This document shows, one piece after another, positions 45,778 to 57,181 of a stretch of DNA of 64,000 nt. This DNA comes from Orobanche coerulescens (taxonomy: Eukaryota; Streptophyta; Magnoliopsida; Lamiales; Orobanchaceae). The DNA lies in assembly GCA_033398695.1 (NCBI GenBank), contig CM065811.1, positions 113,755,501-113,819,500 of the forward strand. The letters run 5' to 3'. The stretch's first letter is position 1. Every line of letters begins with the position of its first letter. Both the position numbers and the translations under genes were made by a program. Under the pieces are notes generated by a model, which saw only the letters and a program-made list of their open reading frames with translations, was not told where the DNA came from and did not search any database.

Positions 45778-46307
45778 AATATGGTATCGGAGCTTAGGTT
45801 TATGGATACATAGTCTGTCGGTCTTTTGGGTCGATTGAGTCGGCATTTGCCCACAGTATCACTACTCTGCCATCATCACAGTGCGACCGGTACTTGTAAG
45901 TCCTCTCACTCTTCTTGTATTTTTCTTAATCGTTTCGTTTATAGCTTGGTATTCTTGGGATTTGGTCACTTCGAGAATGTGCGATTCGGATTATACTTAC
46001 GCACGGATGTGCCCTTCAGAATGTTGGCTGAAAGTAGGAAGAATCGTGGCCATGGTCACGGACGTGAACTCTTCCCTGAGATTTTGTTAAGTTGCTAATT
46101 GCGATAGTGGTGTGTATCGGTATTATGTTGAGACTTTGTTTAGGAGTCGCATGCTAATATCACGGGAGATCTTCGACTTCGCAGACTTGTAAGTTTGTTG
46201 TTCGGATTATTCAATAATTCTTGGTGAATTTAAATTTCCTTTGAAATGTTGTTTGTGAGAGTGATTGCAAGTTTCGAGGACGAAACTTATTTTTAAGGGG
46301 GGTAGAG
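45778..46307 (+). other. int1 of X (PBS to PPT, 530 bp, non-coding)
   Basis: PBS-like TGGTATCGGAGC (45782-45793), then GCGACCG and TTGTAAGTCC (45883-45903, shared with L), the block GCATGCTAATATCACGGGAG to TTGTAAGT (46148-46194, shared with Y), inverted repeat AAGTTTCGAGGACGAAACTT (46269-46288) and PPT TTTTAAGGGGGGTAGAG (46291-46307). No coding sequence recognised. Confidence 0.7.
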
Positions 46308-47708
46308 TGTAATACCCCGATTTTTCGGATATATTTTTTTTCGTTTATATGTTGGATGTCGTTGATGGATAATTGTACTTGAGGATGATGTGAACGTATG
46401 ACAATATTATTGAATGTGTTTATGTCGAGAATAGCGAAAAATGGCTAAGTACAGCTACGTTAGCGCACGCTACAAGGTATGCCTAGCGCGCACTAAGACA
46501 TATACTTAACGTACGCTACGGTGCATACTTAGCGCACGCTAAGAGATTCGGTTACGTGCGCTAAGGAGGACCCCTAACGTGCGTAACAACTTCCTGGGTT
46601 AGTTCCGAAAGGTGGCCGACAGGTAGGCCCAGGTTGATTTTTATATTCAGTTAGCGCACGCTAACGCATGTTGGTTAGCGCACGCTAACACCAGATCGCC
46701 AATAATGGAATCTTAGCTTCGGCGGGTGGACCCGGCCATGTTCGACACGTGTCCAGATAAGGTCAGCAAGAGTTGTCGCGTAGAGCTAGCGCACGCTAAA
46801 ACCGTATGATTAGCGCACGCTAATTCCATATCGGTCAAAGGAACCCCGGTAATCGCGGATGCTTTCGGCATGTGGGGGCACGATACTGTAGCAAGTCAAC
46901 GCCTGTTAGCGTACGCTAATGCATGGGCATTACGTACGTTAGATGAATTTCGAAGCAATGTAGTAGCTTCTGGACTGCCCGATAGCGCATGCTATCAAGG
47001 AAGGATAGCGCACGCTAGTCATGTAGCGCATGCTTAATATAAGGTCTAGCGCGCGCTAGTGATGTGTTTTATAGAGAGGATAGACGAGTGCTGAGAGGCA
47101 TTTTGTCAATTCTCCTTCCTTCAGTCAATAGAGAGAGAGAGCCTTGGGAAGTACTTGAAGTTCCTAAACATTGAGAGATGATTCTCTTAAACAAGATTAA
47201 GATGGAGAGCTCGGATTTAAGTATTGTTCTTGAAGTTTTTGATGATTCTTGGAATGGAGTTCAAATTATACTTCTTCGTGGTTAGTCCATACAAAGTAAT
47301 CCTCGTATCCCTTTGATAGTGGTTCATTTTTTTTCTTTAAGGATTACTACTTGGGAGGGAGTATGTTGGGAATCGCGCATTTTGATGTTCGTTTTTATTT
47401 CAATGTAAATGCATAAATTGGACTGTACTTTTATCCGTTGCACGAGTATTTTTGAAATGGATTTTAGTATTTTTCCAACTGAATTTTATTTTGTAAAACC
47501 GATTCCCTAAACTGAGTTTTTGGGCATTTTAACCTTGATCGTTTTGACGGTATTTGGAAAATGATTTTTTTTAGTATTTGAAAAATATTACCGTCATCGG
47601 TCTTTTTGGCATTTTTGAAATGACGTGGAAATTTGTGCTTAGCCTGGTAAATCCTTGTGAGAAGGGTTTACGGCGTGTAATATTCCCAGGAGGATCTGGG
47701 GTATTACA
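46308..47708 (+). repeat. LTR_C of X (1.4 kb)
   Basis: TGTAATACCCCG to GGGGTATTACA, with a PPT directly before and PBS-like TGGTATCA (47713-47720) after. Palindrome array 46455-47060; leader with TCAATAGAGAGAGAGAG; donor-like CAAA/GTAATC near 47296-47303. The tail from 47444 matches the ends of Y and solo LTRs (GAAAATATTACCGTCATC, TAGCCTGGTAAATCC). Much of the predicted intron of longer relatives is missing. Confidence 0.75.
46455..47060. promoter_or_regulatory. TAGCGCACGCTA palindrome array in LTR_C
   Basis: About 16 motifs, including TTAGCGCACGCTAA, TAGCGCGCGCTAG and ATTACGTACGTTAG, upstream of TTTTATAG (about 47066) and the leader. Truncated copy in LTR_C' at 52870-53216. Confidence 0.75.
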
Positions 47709-50171
47709 ATCTTGGTATCATGTGATAATGCTATACGAGATTTATTGGAATCGTAATAAGAGATTTCAGACGTTGATATGATTATTGAGATCTTCTTCAT
47801 ATGACGATAAGGGTTTTGTCGTGATTCTGAGGTTGTATGAATGACATGATGAAGGAAATGGTAACATGGAGATATATATCTCGGATATGTTGTTCTGAAC
47901 GTGATTTCGGATATTTCATGTTCTTGAAGAACTCTTGAATTATCTGAGGTGATGAAAATTTTTAAGAAGTGTTGATGTTTTGAATATGAATATGGAATAT
48001 TCATATCTAGAGCTAAACTATGTGTTGGAAATAATATTCGTATAGGAAATACGAATGTGATTATGAGCTTGATGAGACTATTATTCATCTCTGAATTTGG
48101 AAGCCCATACGTATGGAGCAAATATTCAAATCGAATGATTGGATTGTTTGATAACCTTAAAATATGATTATCTATAATGTTGGACTAATTGGATGGTTAG
48201 AATTAACGATGATCATCGGAAAATTTTAACTACGGATTTACGAGAAGGGAACCTTGTCAATTCGTATTTAAGAATTGAGTTTGGAACCGATAACATTTAG
48301 ACCCTTATTATTGGTCCGAATTGGTTCTTTGATATGATCATCGGATTTGGCTCGTATTGTGGACATGGATTCGTGAGGGTCGAGTTGGATGATTCGGTGT
48401 GATTGGTCGAGATATGGTGAAACGATTGAGTTTGTGGTTTGGTGGTATTGATATTGGTCGTCATCGAACCGGTTGATTATCAATCCTTCGTTTTACAATA
48501 AGATATGATGTTTGATCATAGATTATGACTGTTGTGTTGCGGTTAAGGTTGAAGGGTTCGTAGATTAACTTGGTCGAGACTAAGGGAAATTCATAAGACG
48601 AAATCAACTGAATTGGTAACAGTTCGTTGTATTGATATCGAGGCAAGTTTTATACTCGTACTAATCAATGAGACTAATGTTATCGTGTAGGCGTACGAAT
48701 GTGTGTATCATTTCGGGACTTGGCCTTTTTATGATTGTATTGATATCAAGGGATTGGTTGACACGACGCCCGTCGGCAAATTATGCCAAATGTTACTGTT
48801 GTTTGTAAATGGCCGGTTCAAGGCATTACGATACTTGTTGGTAAAGTTGCTGTCGATAGCCGGTTCGCAGTATCGATGTATCGATTATTATTGTTCGCGA
48901 TTAATGTCGTTCTGAGACATCGTTGAATCTTTGTTATCGAATTGGAACTGTTGCTATGATGTTGCGTTAACCGATTGGGGACGTTTGATATATCCTTTTG
49001 TCATCTCCGTTTCGGTGGTCGGTTTAAGACACCGGGACATCTATTCTATCGTATCGTTGATTATCGATTGACCGTTCTAAGGTAATCAAGGTATTGAATT
49101 GGGATTATCGAAGATAATTCCCATCCGTTGTCAAAGAAATTCTCATCCGTTGTATCGTTGTTATCGATTGGCCATTCTACGGTAATCGAAGCATTAATTT
49201 GGGACTGTCGAGGATAGTTCCCATCCGTTGAATTATTATTGCCGTGTTGGCCGACTCAAGGCAGCACACTATTATTCTTGTGAACTCGGTAATTTTGTGA
49301 TCGTTGAGAGTTGAGGATTTCCCGAACTGTTGTGTTGTGATCGTTGCTCGTGTTAATCGGTCCTTAGGGATTTTGATCCCAGGATGGTTATGTTGGATAT
49401 TGTTGGTCGTGTCGATTTTTCATTATTCGTGTGTCGTCGTTCACTGGGTGAATCGTATGATCCGTATAGGATGTATTATCTTTTGAGTTTCGTTGTCACG
49501 TCATATCGTGGCATATCTGGAATCATATTTGCGTGTCGATTGGTTATGTGTAGGATTTTTTTAGCCCGGCACACGATGGTCATGCGTGGATGTTTCCGCA
49601 TTGGACCGTGCACACGAGGCGTAGTTCGTGAGACTAATTAGGTACATTGTCACACGTATATTCTGGATTCCGTATACGGGGTGGACATGTGCACGGACAC
49701 ATTTCCGGATCGGGCTTACTGTGATGTCCATCTTTGAGCCGTACAATTTTTGATCGTTCATAGTCCATGTTTGATTGGATGTGTTCGACGTTTTGTGATT
49801 AAGCGTTCATATGCCAGAGGGGTATGTTCGACAGTTAGGTTTGTTTCTTTGAGATCTGTATTGTGATGATTTACAGCTTTGGGCTGTTCGGCTTTCAGGC
49901 CATCGTGATATACAGCTTCGGTTGAGGGGCTTTCAAACCATTGCGATGTATTGGTATTCCTGTTGGAGCCTTCAGAAATTGTGATTCGTATTTACCTCAG
50001 TGTTGGCTTGGATTACCTTCGGGTAATGTATCGTTGTGTTACTTGTAACGTTTCGCCGTTGGGCGTAAGTTACGCGTTTCTTGTGTATCTCATTGAGTCT
50101 TCCTGGTGGGATATTTCTTCTCCCTAATTGTTTTAAGTTTCGGGACGAAACTTCTTTTAAGGAGGGTAGAA
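47709..50171 (+). other. int2 of X, non-coding mosaic ending in a PPT
   Basis: No coding sequence. 49490-49750 is related to the P LTR (30690-30965: GGCACA, ACGTAGTTCGT, CTAATTAGGTACATTGTC, GTATACGGGGTGGACATGTG). 50030-50171 matches the end of the L interior (TTACTTGTAACGTTT, TTGAGT.TTC.GG.GGGATATT), finishing with AAGTTTCGGGACGAAACTT (50135-50153) and TTTTAAGGAGGGTAGAA. It appears to be assembled from pieces of other LTRs plus an L-type 3' end. Confidence 0.65.
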
Positions 50172-52197
50172 TGTAATATCCGCAAATTCGATTTCCGGTA
50201 ATTTTCTTTTTTTTGGCGAAAGTCCATTTTGACGACTTTCTTGGGACCGTTTCGTCATCCTGAGAATGATTAATTCTACACTTTTTGTCATCCGAGTTCG
50301 TTTCGGTATCGTTCTGTTGAATTCCGTGTTCTTTAGCGACTTTTCCACGTATGAGTTCGACTTTGTTAAATCACCATAAATTCTTGGAAACTCCAAAAAT
50401 TCTGAATCTTGGCAATATTATAAAGCATCGAGTTAGCTTTCCAATGGTTCAAACGGTGAGTCAATCGGAGTCCAGACGAGGGAGTTATGGTCGAAATAGC
50501 TAAGTCACTCTTATTTTCCAGATTCGGCCAAAACCGCCTGTACCCGGTGCCGCGGCACACCTGGGCTGAGCCGCGGCACACTGCCGAGCCCTGGGAGCAA
50601 ATTTTGTGCCTGTGCCGCGGCACACTTCTACTGAGCCGCGGCACACATGACAGTTTACCCTATATCTGCATTTTCTTGAGCGGATCACCCCATTTTTCCC
50701 CATTTCTTCACTTGGGCACGAGAGAGGAGGCTTGAGAGGGAGAAGTTTCTTCACCTATCACTTGAGTGTGTGATTTCTCTCCATCTCTTTTCGATTGTGA
50801 AGCTCGGATCATCAATCTAACACGTACTCTTCGAATCATAGAGCTTGGATCTTCAAGAGGTAATCTCTTTAACATCTTGGATTTCGATTTTGTATTGGGT
50901 AATGATGTTTTGGATGTTAAGATCATGGGGTGTGAAGTGATATACGCATGATTATGGACATGTTTGAGTATTCATCGGATTATTGAAAGATTATTCAAGA
51001 ACACTTCGAATTTTGTGTTGGAAATTGGGGGTTTTGTTTGACTTCATCCTTTTAATCCGTAGTAATTTAGATTAGTGATGGATTGATGATTATTTAGGTG
51101 TATTCTATCATTTCCATCGTTATTCCACGGTTGGATTGTATTGATTCGTCGTTTTGGTTGAGTTATTAGTCGACGCCTTGAAGGTGTCCGACAATAGGTC
51201 TAAGAGGGGGGGTTTGTGCGTTGTACGATTATTATTCATCGTACGATTGTTGATTTATCATTGATATGACTTAGGGACGAAATCCTTGTGAAGAACTCAA
51301 GTCGGAACCCTTCCGTTCGTTGTCTTCTTCGTGGTTCAAGCTTCCCGGTCGAACCGTGTTCTTCGGGATTTTCGGTAACGTTTATTAAGGAAAGTATACA
51401 TTTATGATTGTACGTATCGACTTTGAAAGTAAGAAATATTGATGGCATATCATGAACGAACCATTTTTACGGCATTCATAGATATATTAATGGCATGATT
51501 ATGTATATCCACTCCGGGACGGGCCAACGGGTCCTCTGAGGGTTTCGTAGCCTCTGGTGCGATTCCATGGATAATATGAATTAACCACTCCGGGACGGGC
51601 CAACGGGTCCTCTGAGGGTTCCGTAGCCTCTGGTGCGGTTCCACGGTATTCATATACGTCTTGTTGTGATGCTATGAGATTTAGTTATTCCGGAATACTA
51701 GTCTTGAATTGATGAATTGACGGATTACATTTACTTTATTGTCGAGGAGTATTGTGTTTCATATTGTTATACTTGCACTAGCTATTCGACGGCTAACCCC
51801 TTATGGGGGAAATACGTTTCATGTATTTCAGGTTCCAGGAGAGCGGACAGGTGGGTACCGGGTCGGCATGAAGATGATGGGCAAGTGTGATCTGTTTTGT
51901 CTCCGGTTATTTTCTCGGATTCCTCCATTCGGTGTTGTTGTCTTGGAATGGATTTTTTTAAATACTCGAGTATTGTATTTGATTTCCTTGATGTTCGGCT
52001 GTGTTGCCGAGGTATTGATTTGTGCGAGATGTATATGGTTTCATTGGTTAGGTTTTGAATACCATTTGTATCGTCTTTCTTTCTATTGTATGTAGACCTT
52101 ATCGGTCAAATTTATGGTTCCGCGTATGTTTAGCCTTGTGGGTCCCACGGCGGGGCTCACGTACCGTAATATACCCCGAATAACTTGGGGTGTTACG
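50172..52197 (+). repeat. LTR_B of X
   Basis: 2026 bp, same layout as LTR_A: palindromes 50547-50647, donor 50860-50861, two-copy repeat about 51505-51650, hairpins about 51780-51810, acceptor 51830-51831 (CAG where LTR_A has TAG), end GGGGTGTTACG. Confidence 0.9.
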
Positions 52198-53228
52198 AGA
52201 ATATGGTATCGGAGCTTAGGTTTATGGATACCTAGGTCATCGGTCTTTTGGGTCGATTGAGTCGGCATTTGCCTGATATCACTACTCGCCATCATCACGG
52301 TCGGCCGGTACTTGTAAGTCCTCTCACTCTTCTTGTATTTTTCTTAATCGTTTCGTTTATAGCTTGGTATTCTTGGGATTTGGTCACTTCGAGAATGTGC
52401 GATTCGGATTATACTTACGCACGGATGTGCCCTTCAGAATGTTGGCTGAAAGTAGGAAGAATCGTGGCCATGGTCACGGACGTGAACTCTTCCCTGAGAT
52501 TTTGTTAAGTTGCTAATTGCGATAGTGGTGTGTATCGGTATTATGTTGAGACTTTGTTTAGGAGTCGCATGCTAATATCACGGGAGATCTTCGACTTCGC
52601 AGACTTGTAAGTATGTTGTTCGGATTATTCAATAATTCTTGGTGAATTTAAATTTCCGTTGAAATGTTGTTTGTGCGAGTGATTGCAAGTTTCGAGGACG
52701 AAACTTATTTTTAAGGGGGGTAGAGTGTAATACCCCGATTTTTCGGATATATTTTTTTTCGTTTATATGTTGGATGTCGTTGATGGATAATTGTACTTGA
52801 GGATGATGTGAACGTATGACAATATTATTGAATGTGTTTATGTCGAGAATAGCGAAAAATGGCTAAGTACAGCTACGTTAGCGCATGCTACAAGGTATGC
52901 CTAGCGCGCACTAAGACATATACTTAACGTACGCTACGGTGCATACTTAGCGCATGCTAAGAGATTCGGTTACGTGCGCTAAGGAGGACCCCTAACGTGC
53001 GTAACAACTTGCTGGGTTAGTTCCGAAAGGTGGCCGACAGGTAGGCCCAGGTTGATTTTTATATTCAGTTAGCGCACGCTAACGCATGTTGGTTAGCGCA
53101 CGCTAACACCAGATCGCCAATAATGGAATCTTAGCTTCGGCGGGTGGACCCGTCCATATTCGACGCGTGTCCAGATAAGGTCAGCAAGAGTTGTCGCGTA
53201 GAGCTAGCGCACGCTAAAACCGTATGAT
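52198..53228 (+). mobile_element. Element X, second copy: int1' and start of LTR_C'
   Basis: 52198-52725 repeats int1 (PBS-like, shared blocks, inverted repeat 52687-52706, PPT) and 52726-53228 repeats the first 503 bp of LTR_C with few differences. Homology to 46308-46810 stops abruptly after CCGTATGAT at 53228, where gag of element Q begins. LTR_C-type sequence resumes at 63667. Confidence 0.8.
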
Positions 53229-53903
53229 GCAGGAGTTCATGGCGTTACAACAGACCACTGAGTCTGTTAGTGATCTGAACGCCAAGTTCATGGAGATGCT
53301 TTCTTTCTGTCCTACTTTTGCTGGAGATGAAGCATGGCTTGTTAGTCGGTACATCTCGATTTTACGTACCGACATCCGGGAATTTGTGAGCATGCAAGAC
53401 TTTACGACCTTGGGTGCAGTCATGGGGCGGCAGAAAGAGAGATTGAGCAAACTCAATCTAAGAGGAAACTGGAGAGCACTTTTTCTAAAACTTCTAATGA
53501 GGCTCATAAGAAGACAAAGTTTGGGGATAAACCAAGATATGAATACAAGCCATCTGCGAAGCAGGGTGATCGACCCCCATTGGTGTGTTATAACTGTAAG
53601 AAGGAAGGGCATCACTGGAAGAATTGCAAGGCTCCAAAAGCCATTACAGCCTCCCAGGTTACTACTGTTGCAGCGGTACCAGTTTGTTACAATTTCCAAG
53701 AGAAGGGGCACAAGAAGCCTGATTGCCCAAAGCTGAAGAAGAATGGGAATGCAAATCCCAATACTGCTTCGACCTCTAACGGACCAACTATGTTGACACG
53801 AGGACGTGTCCACCAGCTTACGAGGGAGGAGCCTGCGAAGCCTGCGACTGTAGCAGGTAAACATCTCTTCTTATCTTTTATCTTATGTTATGCCATAGAG
53901 TAA
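53229..53903 (+). pseudogene. Q gag, 3' part with two zinc knuckles (one broken)
   Basis: Open from the junction: FMALQQTTESVSDLNAKF, then AWLVSRYISILRTDIREFV, a gag-core helix region ending near 53450, where the frame shifts. The nucleocapsid part is in another frame: CYNCKKEGHHWKNC (53586-53627) is a perfect CCHC knuckle; the second, CYNFQEKGHKKPDC (53685-53726), has Phe in place of the second Cys and should not bind zinc normally. The N-terminal half of gag is absent. Confidence 0.85.
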
Positions 53904-54467
53904 TTGTTTTATTGCTTAAATATTATGAATCAGGCACTTATCTATTAGATTCTCACCCTGCCGCTGTTATGTTTGATTCTGGCGCTACTCACTCCTTCGT
54001 GTCACGCACGTTCATAAATCGTTTGGGGCGTGGTGTCGGGAAACTAGCACGTCCCATGGTTATCGAAGTTTCCGACAATCGAACTATCTTCGTTACTGAT
54101 GTTTATCGGGGTTGTACCCTTGAATTTTCGGGAGTTGAATTCCCCATTGATATTATCCCTATTGCTATGAGGGAACTTTGCGTTATTGTGGGTATGGATT
54201 GGCTCGATGCATTCGATGCAGAAATTCTTTGTCGCAAGAGACAAGTTCGTGTTCAAAACCCTAGGGGTGGAGAACTTATTATTCAAGGAGATATTCCCCA
54301 TTTGGATATTGCTTCTTGTACCTCTGCTATTGCACTCGATAATGTTTCAGTTGTTTAGACTTTGGTGACGTCTTTCTGAGGAACTCCGGGTTTGCCACCT
54401 ATTAGGCAAGTGGAGTTTCGCATTGATTTAGTACACAGCTGTTCCGATCGCCAAATCTCCTTATCGT
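53904..54467 (+). pseudogene. Q protease and linker
   Basis: Protease active site FDSGATHSF (Asp codon about 53975) followed by VIVGMDWLDAF and a linker to a TAG at 54356-54358. The next ~100 bp still encode pieces of the RT-proximal linker ([15 protein letters not shown]; then [10 protein letters not shown]) in mixed frames, with sequence missing between them. Compared with P, several tens of residues before the RT are lost. It would process the polyprotein if intact; it is not. Confidence 0.8.
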
Positions 54468-56174
54468 TTGGCGCCACCTGAGATGAAAGAGCTTCAAGAT
54501 CAGTTACAGGAGCTTAGTGATAAGGGATTTATACGGCCAAGTTTCTCGCCGTGGGGTGTTCCTATACTTTTCGCGAAAAAGAAGGACGGTTCTCAAAGAA
54601 TGTGCATAGATTATTGGGAGTTGAATAAACTCACGATAAAGAACCGTTATCCTTTACCTCGTATCGACGATCTTTTCGACCAACTCCAAGGAGCGTCTTG
54701 GTTTTCCAAGATTGATTTGCGTTCCGGTTATCATCAGATGCGAGTTCGTGACTGTGACATTGAGAAAACGTTGTTTCGAACCCGATACGGACACTTTGAA
54801 TTTGTGGTGATGCCTTTCGGACTCACTAATGCACCCGCTGCTTTTATGGATCTTATGAATCGGGTGTGTGGTCCGATGCTCGACCGTTCAGTCATTTTGT
54901 TTATTGACGATATTTTGGTCTATTCTAAGACCAGGGAGGAGCATGAAAAGCACATTCGGGAACTTCTAGAGACACTACGGAGAGAACGGCTTTATGCTAA
55001 ATTTTCTAAGTGTGAATTTTGGTTAGAAGAGGTTCAATTCTTGGGCCACGTGGTGAACAAGGAAGGTATCAAGGTCGATCCGGCCAAGATTGATGCGGTT
55101 AAGAAATGGGAAGCTCCTAAATCGCCTTCGGAGATTCGTAGTTTCTTGGGTTTGGCCGGTTACTATCGTAGGTTTATTGAAAATTTCTCAAAGATTGCTC
55201 TACCTCTTACGCGATTGACCAAGAAGTCGGAGAAATTTGTTTGGGGTCCGGAACAACAGTTTGCATTTGAAGATCTTAAGACGCGGTTGTGTAATGCCCC
55301 GGTTTTGACTTTACCGGAAGGAGTGGAGGACATGGTGGTGTACTGCGACGCATCCCTCATGGGTTTTGGTGCTGTGTTGATGCAACGGGGTAAGGTGATA
55401 GCTTATGCGTCTCGCCAGCTAAAACCTCACGAAAGGAACTACCCCACTCATGACCTGGAATTAGGAGCTATTGTTTTTGCTCTCAAGATATGGAGGCACT
55501 ACCTTTACGGGGTTAAGTGTATCATTTACACTGACCATAAAAGTTTGAAGTACCTTTTCGATCAGCGGGATTTGAATATGAGGCAGGTTAGATGGTTAGA
55601 TGTGGTGAAAGATTACGACTGTGAGATTCACTACCACCCCGGTAAAGCTAATGTGGTAGCTGACGCACTCAGTCGTAAGCAATCTGTCGAATCGATTCGA
55701 GCTAAATGTCTTCGGATGACTATGGAGACATCATTATTGGGTATGATTCGAGATGCTCAAGATATGGCGACTCAAGAGGGGAACCCTAATCGTGAAAGGA
55801 TTGTGAATGAGTTACCTAAGATGGAGCGAGATGGGCGTGGATTACTAACTCGTTATGGTAGGGTTTGGGTTCCATTTACTGGTGGGAACCGGAAAACTCT
55901 TATGGAAGAAGCTCACAGGTCCAAGTTTTCTATTCATCCGGGTGCTACAAAAATGTACCGAGATCTTCGTGAGGGTTATTGGTGGCACGGGATGAAGAAT
56001 GATGTGGCTCGATATGTAGAAGAATGCCTGACATGCCGGAAGGTCAAAGCCGAACACCAGAAACCTCATGGGAAATTGCAACCTTTGGATATTCACGAGT
56101 GGAAATGGGAGCACTTAACCATGGACTTTATTACAAAACTTCCTAAGGCAAAGGAGCGGATACGATATGGGTAG
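54468..56174 (+). pseudogene. Q reverse transcriptase, RNase H and N-terminal integrase, open for 568 codons
   Basis: From [30 protein letters not shown] (Trp where Arg is usual), [31 protein letters not shown], intact catalytic FIDD (residues 145-148), [15 protein letters not shown] and [13 protein letters not shown]. RNase [49 protein letters not shown] (residues about 292-404). Integrase: [25 protein letters not shown], then the first catalytic Asp in [10 protein letters not shown], and a frameshift to a TAG at 56172. It is the longest open coding segment of Q and its RT active site is conserved. Confidence 0.9.
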
Positions 56175-57165
56175 TTGTGGATCGATTGACGAAGAGTGCT
56201 CATTTCTGGCCATCAAGGAAAGTTCTTGGTGAAAAATTGGCGAGATTTTTGTTCGGGAGATAGTTTCATTGCAGGGTGCCGTATCTATTGTCTCGATCGA
56301 GATACTCGATTCACCTCTCGATTTTGGCGAAATTCCAAGAAGAATTGGGTACCCGATTGCATTTGATCTTGCGTTCCATCCATGGCAAACCGATGGGCGA
56401 GTGAGCGGACGATACAGACTTTGGAGGACATGCTTCGGGCATGTGCAATTGATTTTGGGCGGTTGGGATGATCATCTTCATTTAGCCGAGTTTTCATATA
56501 ACAATGATTATCATTCAAGCATCGACATGCCCCGTATGAAGCACCGTATGGTAGGAAGTGTAGAACCCGGTGTGTTGGGGTGAGGTTGGACAGAGAGGTG
56601 CTCGGTAGCACCGATATTGTTTTGCGAGACCACGGAGAAAATCAAAATGATCGGGATCATTTGGTCACCGCTAGAGTCGTCGGAAGAGTTATGCGAGATA
56701 GCGACGCTCCGATCTTGAGTTTCGAGTTGGGGATCATGTGTTATTAAAGGTCTCCCCTTGGAAGGGTGTGATTAGGTTCGCAAGCGTGGGAAGCTGGGAC
56801 CTCGGTTTATTGGACCTTATAAGATCATAGCTCGCGTTGGTAAAGTAGCGCACGGTTGGAGCTGCACGACGAGCTTAGTTTGATTCATAACACCTTCCAC
56901 GTGTCTCGGTTGAGGAAGTGCATTGTTGACGATACCGCCGTAGTACCTGCGGAAGACATCCAAATGTGAACGGCTCAACTATGTTGAGAAACCTATCGCA
57001 GATTGTTGATCGAAAGTCAAAGACCCTTCGGAGCGGTAAGGCTGTTTATTGTTAAGGTTCGGTGGCGGCATAGGAAGGGATGCGAGTGTACATGGGAACA
57101 CGAAGACGAGATGAGGCGCATTATCCCGAGTTATTGGAGGAGTGACTTCGAGGCCTAAGTCCCTT
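56175..57165 (+). pseudogene. Q integrase core and chromodomain-like tail, heavily frameshifted
   Basis: Recognisable pieces in changing frames: [42 protein letters not shown], the GPYKII and HNTFHVSRLRKC blocks, EDIQ, LNYVEKPIA, and near 57060-57150 a TWEHED/YPELLEE-type end. Many single-base deletions relative to relatives; no frame is open for long. Decay is much denser here than in the RT directly upstream. Confidence 0.75.
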
Positions 57166-57171
57166 CTTAGT

Positions 57172-57181
57172 AGGGGAGAGT
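57172..57181 (+). other. Polypurine tract of Q
   Basis: AGGGGAGAGT directly before the 3' LTR start at 57182. Confidence 0.75.

Larger units (their letters stand above)
43642..52197 (+). mobile_element. Element X, first copy: LTR_A - interior - LTR_B, chimeric and non-autonomous
   Basis: LTR_A (43642-45777) and LTR_B (50172-52197) are near-identical apart from repeat number; PBS follows LTR_A and a PPT precedes LTR_B. The 4.4-kb interior has no gag-pol. It consists of int1 (45778-46307), a different LTR type with its own PPT in front and PBS-like sequence behind (LTR_C 46308-47708), and int2 (47709-50171). After LTR_B the same int1 and LTR_C sequences begin again, so X is part of a tandem LTR-interior-LTR-interior array. 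Confidence 0.8.

Noticed and set aside
46308..47708. LTR_C as a simple solo-LTR insertion into X
   Set aside because: The flanking 5-mers (TAGAG left, ATCTT right) do not match, and a PPT lies directly before and a PBS-like site after it, so a chimeric junction explains it better.
47639..48121. 160-residue minus-strand frame in int2
   Set aside because: Low-complexity His/Ile/Ser-rich translation of AT-rich LTR-like DNA, no recognisable domain.
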